Below, piece after piece: positions 56,016-64,000 of a stretch of DNA of 64,000 bases. Positions within the stretch are counted from its first letter, which is position 1. Each line of letters starts with the position of its first letter. This DNA is from Acheta domesticus. Its lineage: Eukaryota; Arthropoda; Insecta; Orthoptera; Gryllidae. The notes below the pieces were generated by a model that was given only the letters and a program-made list of their open reading frames with translations, did not search any database and was not told the origin of the DNA. The stretch is from the NCBI GenBank assembly GCA_031308135.1, contig JAHLJT010000631.1, positions 229,238,636-229,302,635 on the forward strand, written 5' to 3'. Position numbers and translations under genes: made by a program.

Positions 56016-58251
56016 TCAAGACCTATGGTCTTGGCAAAGAATTTCAATCTCGAGCATTAAACAAACGGAGACTTTCCACACTTAATATGAAAATTACTAT
56101 TTTATTATACGCGTTTTGTACTATTTTGCATATTCTTGGATTTAAGCTGATATATTAGCTTTTTAATGTACATGTATTGCCAATTTTAAGTGCATGGTTG
56201 CATGCATATTTTTAACTTTCTTAGTGCATTAAGTTCTAGTTGTATACCGTTTCAAATCATCTGATCCTTAAAGAAATTTACTGCGTGTTGAATAAAAGAT
56301 AAAGGATGAAACTGTGTCGGAACTGATATCTTACGACGAAAGGCAACTCACGACTGAGCAGCCAGAATTTTCGTCATTATTTTGATATTCTATTTACGGC
56401 ATTAATATTTTAACCAACGAATTCACATAGTTTTGACAACACTGCGGTGGAAACAGTGAGTTGCTCGTATCCTGGTTGAATTGGACGTTTTCAAATAAAA
56501 GCTAAGATGTTAGTAGCGGAGAAAACGCAATATTTCCATATTACGTAGCTGTTCCCAATAACGCGATAACGTATGTGCTGTTGTAGCACCACCAGCTTTT
56601 ATTGAAATACACCTAATGATACTTAGCATGAGAATTCGCTGCCCTTGTACCCTGCTCTAGTATGTCATTGAAGTTAGACAAGGATGATTTTGTACACTTG
56701 TTCCTTATCACAGTAAACAAGAATTTTGAATAACCTGTAACATTAAATTAATTTTGGGATTGTCAAGTAAATATAATTAGTCATTATTTTCACTTACGTA
56801 ATTTCGGCAGGCGCAAGATGTCAGACGGACTTGAAACACGAAAACGTTTAAGAAACTAAGAAGGAGGCAAAATAATTTATTAATCAAAAACCAAATTTAA
56901 ATTTTAATAATACAAGGAAGCACGATTTATTTGCTTTCTTAGCATAAAAATTGATTGAACAAACAATGCATTCCACTGCGGAGTACGAACACACATTTTA
57001 TTTCGCTACCCGAATAACTAGTTTGATATTCTTCATCGCAATACAGAAACAAAGAACATACCTAAGTAAGGAGATCAATGCAAAAAAGCATCACAAACAA
57101 AAATAATACAATTTCGATTTCTGTAAAGAGAACGGACGCTATGACGTCAATAAGGGACACACAATGTTTGCCTTCCAGAAAACTGTTGCGGAAAGCCGTG
57201 AAAAAACGTAGCTTGTGAGGAAATGTAGAACGCAGTTCTTCTTCTTCTTTCTGAATATTAAAAATACTTATAACATTGTATTTGTGTCTTTGAGTACTTT
57301 AGAGTTGTGGTAGAAAACAAAATACCTTCATTTAAACCAGTGGTGCTAACAGCACATACTTTCTCGCCATTAGTAATGGTTATGTAATACTATTTATACC
57401 ACAATTTCTCTCTGAATTTACACGTCTCAGCTATCATTTTTTGTAAAACTCATTTGAAATCGTAAAACATTTGGTTCGAAAATTAAATAGTTTCAAGCAA
57501 TAGAATATTTTATTCAAAACTTTAAATTAGAAAGTGCGAGAATGTAAAAATATATTTCTGGCATTGAATTCATTCCATAATTTATGAAGTGTATTCACGA
57601 ATATTAGTAACACAATATTTATTATTAAACTCTATGGTATTGTAATATTCAAGAAATATATACACGTATTAGTTTATATCACCGTGAACAAACAACAGCC
57701 GACATTGTCGATATTCGTTGCGGCGTTACAACAATGGGTTACAACAACCGACAATGACCGCTTATCTATTCGTTTTCATATTAACACAATTAAAGGACGC
57801 AATTAAAATGAAATAACAGAAATATAATATAAATATAATAAATAATAATAAAATGAAATAAGAAATAATATACAAATTCTAACTTACATAGCATCCAACT
57901 GCGCAATTTGTGAGCGCGTTAAGTGCTGAAAGTTAGCAATTTTTATTCTATATTTATTTCAAATAGATTTTAAATAATTCCTAATATTGATTTGTAAAGT
58001 ATAAGAAAAGCTCCGATGTAAGAAACGAACAAATAAATAATAAAACAATAAAATAATATACACATTCTAACATACGTAGAATACATCTCATTCAAAACCC
58101 CTCTGAAATTACCATCAGGAAATGAAGGATTTTCAGAGCGGGCGACTAATTTTGAGGCCCTATTACTCCACAAATACTCATATTTTCGAAAAAAGCAAGC
58201 TGGCCTTATTTGAATATCTGTTTTTGATGAACACATTTCATTAAGAAACTA
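56016..58251. other. unassigned region with family B copies
   Basis: Contains a minus-strand family B copy at about 56425-56597 (complement of GTGGTGCTACAACAGCACAT at its right edge) and the minus-strand partner of 54130-54460 at about 57040-57345. A GTGCTAACAGCACATACTTT block follows at 57350. The last 110 bp is homologous, inverted, to 54740-54840. No gene was recognised. Confidence 0.55.
57040..57345 (-). repeat. Family B repeat, minus copy of the inverted pair
   Basis: Reverse-complement match to 54130-54460: CGCTATGACGTCAATAA near 57138, TGCCTTCCAGAAAACTGTTG near 57171 and AGTTGTGGTAGAAAAC near 57304. The two copies are 2.6 kb apart and could form a long hairpin. Confidence 0.75.
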
Positions 58252-59910
58252 GTGGTGCTACAGAATGGCACAGACTTTCCCGTATTAATTTTCTATTTCG
58301 TTTGGTCCGGGCTAGCTATTTGGACTTGACACAAACTCTTGTGAGCTGCCATCTATCACCGTCCAAACTACATTTTTTTTACATTTTTTTAAATATTCGG
58401 TTTCTTAATTGTAGAATGGAAATATTATTTTAAGATTATTAAAGAACAGTAAAACATCGTCCTAAATGCCAATTTTCTTTGAAAAATGTGGAGCTGTTTT
58501 TGAGAAAATGGTGTTTAAGATACACTCTGCGAAAATTGTGAAAATTGAAAAGGTGAAAAGGGATGTAGGGAGGGGTATACTCTGTTCTTCTGAATGCTGA
58601 TTCTGAACACAAAGATCAGGATATTTATATTTGCATCACGTTTTTTATAATTCCCAAGCATCTATTTTTCGATTAGGTAAGGTTGGGTGAATACCTCTTA
58701 ACATTGCTATTAAAGCTTGAAAATCTCCAATTCTCTGGCTCTTGTTCTAGCGAGGAAATTCCTTTAGTTGAGTCGAAAAAGGTTTGAAGGTGGTTAGTGT
58801 TAAGTGGATAATGAAGACCTTGGGCTTCTAAGACATTTCATCACAATTTTCAGAAAAGATTTTTTGTTTTCGCTTTCTACTTTTTCGCATACCATAACGT
58901 AGTAGAGAAAAAGTTACTATACAAAGCTACAGCAAAACACAGAGATATTTCGGAGATACCAAAAAAAGGATAATTCTTGTTACTTTCTCTACTAACTAAT
59001 TTTAATTATTTTCTCTAACACGTTGTGCAGTCAGAAACCACGTTTTAGGAGTCCTTGCTACTGAAAAATTGATTCACGGGAAAACGTTAGTCCGTTTGTC
59101 TGTCAGCATGTGAACAAGTTAGTGACTAAATAATCTGCCTGATTTTTGCCAAAATTGATATTCCCCAATCAAACTGACTGCTGTTCCTTGAAAGTGATGT
59201 TTTAATTTTTGGGGATACCTTACATGACGTTTATTAAGCTTCTTAATAAACGTTGTTCTTCAAAATTAGATCTTTAAATCAGGACATAAACATTTTATTA
59301 AAAATTTGGTCAATTTTGGAGAAATTTTGCGTGAAGTAAAGCGAATTTTAAATAGAAGACATTTTCAAGAACGGTTTATTCAATTGTATGAAGAGTGCTG
59401 CAAGTACTGAATAACATGATACCAACGCCATTTTGATGTATTCTTATGATTTTCCAAAATTTACACCAATGCCTTTTTTATGTCACTCACGTTAATATTT
59501 CCAGTATGAACTGTTTTATGCATTATTGTATGGGTATACATTTTTGTAAACGTGCTTCAAATGATTTGTTATGAACTTTCTCGAAAATTCAAAAATTTTC
59601 TGTGAAAATGGGTTCAAAATTGCGCACTTTTAGAAGCGCTCACACGACAGTTTCTCAAGAAAAGCTTCAAATTTTTTAATGAAAATGTTCATATGGAACT
59701 ATGATTCGTTAGTGATATTCTAAAGATCTGTGATATTTCAATTCCACTATTTGGGGACCGAAAAATGTGAAAAAGTGAAAAAAATGTCGATTTAGCGTCG
59801 GGAGGTAGTAGCTGGAAAGAGGTGGGGAAATACCGAAAATCTAGCCTAAAAACATAAGAAATCTAGTCTGACTAGTTTGTAAAAGTCTGTGCCATAATGT
59901 AGCACCTCTA
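58250..59910. mobile_element. Family A fold-back element, complete
   Basis: The element 58252-59908 (1657 bp) lies between TA at 58250-58251 and TA at 59909-59910. The left end GTGGTGCTACAGAATGGCAC and the right end, whose complement is GAGGTGCTACATTATGGCAC, form inverted repeats of about 27 bp with three mismatches, running into CAGACTTT. The left arm is in + sense (to about 58560); the right part from about 59030 is in minus sense, with AACAAGTTAGTGACTAAAT marking the usual core boundary. It inserted into sequence that also occurs, inverted and empty, near 54740. The TA duplication points to a Tc1/mariner-like mover in trans. No coding sequence. Confidence 0.85.
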
Positions 59911-60816
59911 TTTTTATTTTAAACGTTTTTTCATTCCCTAATTTTATTTTCCATATCAAGAGGTTTCTGTGTTACTGTAGGGGGATTCATAGCCTTTTGG
60001 GAGGTGGAGTTTTAACTGCCAAGGGAGAGGCATTCTTAGAGTTAATATTAGATCATTAGTTGACGATATGATTTCTACCTCTATGGGGAGAGGAAGCTCA
60101 TTAGATAACTGGGAATCAAATGAACTAGGACAGTTTTTTCGCAATATGACACTGTATTCATAAAAACACTAATAAGAAATGCTATTTGTTCAGCGTTTGC
60201 ACTTTTCATTTGTATCGGAGAGTAAATTTGGCGTCATTGAATTTTGAAACTTGGAGGTAATGTAATGGATTGTGCCATCGATATTCAATATTTAATTTAA
60301 TTACTAGTAGAACTCGGCAGACGTTCTTTTTCTTCATCACCCTCTTTCCTCTTCCATCTCCCTTTCTCTCTCTCTCCCTCCCTCCCTTCTCCCTCTCGCT
60401 CTCTCTCTCCGTCTCTCTGTGCCTGTCTCAATCTGTCTCTGCCTCTCTCGGGCCCTCTCATTCAATTTAGTTACACGTCTTTGAACAGATGAGGTAATAT
60501 CGGGAAGCGCCGTACCAGCAAAAATGTAATACAATTTTGAAGGTCTCATTCTGTAGATTACGATTTGGGAAACGTTTCTTTGAGGCTTTGCTCTCAAAAT
60601 TTTAGTTTTTAATGCCCTAGAATGCTCCGTTTAAGGGTTATTTAACGATATAGATTCAAAATGCTGCCGAGTGTTGCAGTTTGCATTTGACGTGAAATAC
60701 TTAGTTTTGTGTAGTAGGGCTGCCCACGTTCCGGTCCAGGGGGACCACTGTGATGGTCGCTGTCATCAATGGCTTTGCCTCCCCCCTCACAGTGTCGTCC
60801 CACTCTAACTGCGGAC
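59911..60816. other. unassigned spacer with CT tract
   Basis: A CT-rich microsatellite occupies about 60335-60465. From about 60715 GC content rises and the sequence appears to belong to the same GC-rich unit that continues beyond the SINE at 61383. Confidence 0.5.
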
Positions 60817-61382
60817 GCTGCAGGGTGAATTGATTGATTCGTGTTTCCGGGCGCGTCAACTACTTTGGTCATTAGTCCCGTAAGTGTAGTGTGTGTTTTT
60901 TCTCGGGAGGTGGCGATGATCTTTTGCCCGCTGGATGGCGAGATCTGGCGTCGACCTACTGTCGACTAGCGGGGTTTCCCCTCAACCTGGTATTTCCCAC
61001 CAGCGGGGCACCGCCCCAGCCGGGACAACCTGTAAGCTCCCGACCGGTCTCCCGACATGTGTGGTAGTGTAGTGCATGTTAGTGTAAGTGTGTGTGTGTA
61101 AGAGGAGAGGATAGGACAAGGAAGAGGAAGGAAAGATCGCGCGCGGTCCGTTACCCGTTTGATAGGGTACTGTTCCGGCATTTGCCTGGAGAAACCACGG
61201 AAAACTACCGATCAGAGCAGCCGGCCGCTAGAATTCTCCTCCAGACAGCGACTGAATTCGACCTAGCTGAGAAGCTAGTGTCGAAAATCCTGCCGCCGTC
61301 GGGAGAGGACCTTCCGGTCAGAGGGACTGCAGTGACATCAGGTTGATGCACTGAGCCATCTCTCCCGGTGCTGCAGGGTGAA
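60817..61382 (-). mobile_element. tRNA-derived SINE, full length (SINE-3)
   Basis: The SINE is 60830-61369 (540 bp) on the minus strand, flanked by a perfect 13-bp direct repeat GCTGCAGGGTGAA (60817-60829, 61370-61382). The head, at high coordinates, has an A-box-like TGGCTCAGTGC (complement of 61348-61358); the B-box region near 61305 is degraded. The body matches SINE-1 and SINE-2. The 3' end has GACCAAAGTAGTTGACGCGC and CCGGAAACACGAATCAATCA, resembling the 3' end of I-type LINEs (compare TAGCCTTAGTAGTTGATGCG of the LINE at 27363), which suggests a LINE partner for mobilisation. Confidence 0.9.
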
Positions 61383-61689
61383 GATATGGAATGATCACGC
61401 GAGGGCGCCGAAGGCGATGTTCCCGCTCTTACAGCGGGCCGCGATGCCACCGCGCGCGCTGGAGGCGGCGGCGTGCCCGCGGACAGGAAACCCCGGGAGA
61501 AGGGCCTCATTACGGCCAAATCCCGGGGACAGCTCGTGTGCTGCCTGCGCAGTCTCTAGCACACGACATACGACCGCATTCGGCGGGAGCTGCGTTAGCA
61601 GGGCGTCTTTTTCTCGGCACTGGAGAGACAGGGGAAAAGCTCTTCCTACTTCCTCCGGGCCGGGGTGAATACGCGCCCACCGGAACGTA
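61383..61689 (+). other. GC-rich segment, possibly the upstream part of an R2-like LINE
   Basis: Several overlapping open frames exist on both strands because of high GC content, none with a clear domain. Its continuity with 60715-60816 across the SINE, and with the LINE endonuclease region downstream, suggests one older GC-rich element, but this is inference. Confidence 0.35.
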
Positions 61690-62300
61690 GATTTGTCCAC
61701 GCGGCCGGCTCAACTGTTCACGTCTGCTAAATCACCACCCGAATAGAGCAGATGCTTGCACTCTGACACGGACGTCTCCGCCACGGAAACTACCGGACAC
61801 GTCGTGCCGTTCCCATTCTGGTACATGTATCCGAAGACACAACCGGGTACTTCGCCACGTCATGGACGTCACAGTCGCTTCTGGATGGACCGTGTTCTTC
61901 GAAAACCAGACAGTGCAGCAGGGGGACAGATCTGATTTGGTGGTGGCAAAAGCCCACACCGTGATTGTGATTGATGCAGCCGTGGCGGTACCATATACGG
62001 GCAGGCTAGAAAAGGTGTATAATGCCAAAATTAAACGATATGGACACCTATGAGTTGAGATTTTAGGCCAACACCATCGAGCCGTGGAACACCTCCCTGT
62101 TGTAGTGGGGGCCTTAGGCGAGTGCTACGAGGGCACCAGTACCCTAAAGAAGTTCACCTCTGGTGACAAGCTGATAAATTACGAGAACGTATTGTCGCCG
62201 AGGCTATCTCAGGTAGTTCTGCGTATTACTATGATCACGTCAGCAGAGAGGACCTGCTACCATACGGATACGAATATCGGGCCCGCGCCCCTGTCAGATC
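61690..62300 (+). pseudogene. R2-like LINE, restriction-like endonuclease end
   Basis: A degenerate knuckle (SDTDVSATETTGHVV near 61760) leads to CIRRHNRVLRHVMDVTVASG, WTVFFENQTVQQGDRSDLVV, TVIVIDAAVAVPYTGRLEKV and NAKIKRYGHL, then a stop at 62051. Frame 62084 continues with HLPVVVGALGECYEG. HNRVL, SDLVV (for PDLVV), VIVID, YNAKIKRY and LPVVVGALG are the ordered landmarks of the restriction-like endonuclease domain at the C-terminus of R2-type LINEs. The pieces need at least one stop and one frameshift to be joined, so it is inactive. It differs from the R4/Dong-like group at 36.7-46 kb. Confidence 0.75.
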
Positions 62301-62965
62301 TGGCACGCGGCATCCGGCCTCCCCCACTCTGGCGACGAGAACACAGGCTCACCCAGAGGTGCACCGCCGACGACAGAGACGCCACCTACAGTGCCTGTAA
62401 TGGAAAAACAGTGCGTGTGCCCCTCCGTGTGATGAGTAGTGTTGCGTAGAAAACCAGCTGCGAGTGCGTGTGTGTCAGTGACGCTCAACAGGAGTCGAGC
62501 TGGCAGTCTTAGTAGACCAGACCATTAGTACGATTAGAGCCCAGCTCAAAATGAATTTAAACTTTGTACCTATGTTAGTGATTATTATTTTACTTATTTA
62601 TTTTGATTCTTTATTTTTTATTTATTTTTTAAATTTTATTTAATTTTTTATTGGAGATCCTGATTTGGCTCGGAGAGTATGCCCTGGCGCACTGTACCAC
62701 TCGCGCCTTGAGCAGTTACCAAATATTTTGTCAACAAAACTGACTTACTTTTGTGAATCACCAACTTCTGGACTAAGTAACCGCCAGTAATGTTCAAAGG
62801 AAAGCAGCAAAACGTCAGAATTAAAGCAAGTGATGCACCAACAACACGTAATTTTTCGTAATATTTTATATCGGTTGCGAAATACTATGAACTTTCTGGA
62901 ATAAATATTGTGAATTTTTTCACAAATTAAAAAAAAATACATCAAAATAATGTTTAGGCCATTTT
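62301..62965. other. unassigned spacer, possibly LINE 3' UTR
   Basis: 62301-62450 is still GC-rich and may be the 3' UTR of the R2-like element. From 62550 the sequence is TTTATT-rich. No gene recognised. Confidence 0.45.
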
Positions 62966-63745
62966 ATTCACTATATTTAGCTCTATACATTCAAAAAGTT
63001 TAAAGAAGTAATTTGGAACCGTTTCCAAGAAAGTCTTGTTTTTAAATTTGCCATTATATCATGCAAAATTACGGAAAAGTGACATATTTAGAAAACTTTA
63101 TTCATCATCTTATAAAATACTTAATTCACAAGAAGAGATTTCATTCGAAAAGTATCCCTATTTTCAATATTGTAGTTGGAGGAAAACGCCGAAAAATATA
63201 TTTTTACAATTTTCAAAAAATACGAGAATGTAATGAAAATCTTATCTGTAAAATATCTGTATACCTGTAAAACTTGAGTATTTCGCTGTGTCTGATCAAA
63301 AAATTAAGGAAAAAGGGAATATTTTGGAGATATTTCTTAACGTTTCGTTAGGGCTTCATGTAAAGTACCAACAAAAAAAATCGTTTGAAATGCAAGGGTC
63401 CACGTCAGCAAGGGCCTTCAACATCGATTGGGGAATATCAATTTTGGTAAAAATTCTAAAAACGGTTTAGTCGCTAGTGTTATTTACAGACAGATAGATG
63501 ATAATCCTTACATCATGTTTTCGATTTCAGGCCCTACAATGCGTGGATTCTGACTACACATCCAGTTACATGAATTCATTTACAAAGTATAGAAACTAGT
63601 ATTATCCACTTTTTTGTTTCAGTATTATCCACTTTTTTGGTTTCAGGAAAATATACGATTTTTTTCTAATAAAAAATCGCCCTTTTTCGTCGCAAGGTTA
63701 CTTAGCGTTCTATATACTACGTATGTGAGAAAGAAGAAGCAAAAT
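62966..63745 (+). mobile_element. Family A repeat, diverged left arm
   Basis: Landmarks in order: GGAACCGTTTCCAAGAAAGTC near 63017, GTTGGAGGAAAACGCCGAAA near 63174, GGGCTTCATGTAAAGTACCA near 63352, TTAGTCGCTAGTGTTATTTA near 63467, GACAGATAGATG as the core remnant, and TATATACTACGTATGTGAGA near 63712. More diverged than the copies at 8465 or 49236. Confidence 0.68.
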
Positions 63746-64000
63746 ATTAGTAAGCAAAATTCTAGTATATGCTAAGCTTCTAGCTTTATATTTTATAATT
63801 TTAATTCCACTAAATAGTACCAGTATTAATATTATACCTGCATAATAATTATATTCTACCCGTATTAATATTCATTACTATTATTAATCGATGCGTTTTG
63901 TTCGATATTTGACTGCTTTATAGCCGCGAGAAAACCTTAATTCCCGATCATTTCAAGCTGCATAACGTCATGAAAATCGTATTTATATTCTTTTATTGTA
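63746..64000. other. unassigned AT-rich end of window
   Basis: Less than 260 bp of AT-rich sequence without recognisable features, cut by the window edge. Confidence 0.5.

Noticed and set aside
61391..61700. Overlapping 96-101-residue frames on both strands as host genes
   Set aside because: High GC content opens many frames here; none shows a domain, and the region appears to belong to a degraded LINE.

Overview
The window looks like a stretch of a large, repeat-rich arthropod genome, most likely an insect. The basis is the mix of mobile elements: CR1/L2-group, Jockey, I-like and restriction-endonuclease-type LINEs, a Penelope-like element, mariner, Tc1-like and hAT transposons, tRNA-derived SINEs, AT-rich spacers and many microsatellites. 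I found no intact host protein gene, no rRNA or tRNA gene, no CRISPR array and no bacterial-style operon. Nearly every long open frame is part of a mobile element or is forced open by a tandem repeat whose period is a multiple of three.

Layout. 1-615 is a G-rich minisatellite. 0.8-14 kb holds scattered fragments: a Penelope-like 3' end, LINE 3' ends, two tRNA-derived SINEs, an hAT-type MITE with a perfect 8-bp target duplication, and copies of an unnamed fold-back family (called family A here). 14.1-21.3 kb is a three-level nest. A 6.2-kb CR1/L2-group LINE with an SGNH-esterase ORF1 and an EN-RT ORF2 (one stop, one frameshift) sits inside an older antisense copy of the same family. A 5'-truncated Penelope-like element sits in the young LINE's 5' region. 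23.8-26.5 kb carries a decayed multicopy pseudogene and then a 1.35-kb hAT-type element that appears to carry the first two exons of a tyrosine-recombinase-like gene. 27.4-28.5 kb is an I-like LINE tail.

30.6-36.6 kb is a 5'-truncated Jockey LINE with a 12-bp target duplication, split by a 3.05-kb DNA transposon with 24-bp inverted repeats and a palindromic TCGCGA target duplication. 36.7-46.4 kb is a cluster of R4/Dong-like LINE pieces joined through (TAA)n tracts, further invaded by an hAT element, an internally deleted mariner and a short Tc1-like element. 46.4-47.3 kb is a 21-bp minisatellite grading into (GT)n.

47.6-64 kb contains a Jockey-like remnant, several family A copies (one hosting a 16/20-bp minisatellite grown from an internal GGAC-rich seed, one with both ends and a TA target duplication), inverted copies of a second unnamed family (family B), a full-length SINE with a 13-bp target duplication, and the C-terminal endonuclease part of an R2-like LINE.

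The main content is a readable insertion history with several exact target-site duplications. The items closest to undescribed are the gene-carrying hAT-type element, the TCGCGA-duplicating transposon, the fold-back family, and the LINE cluster embedded in TAA repeats. All assignments come from reading sequence and translations by eye; no database search was run.
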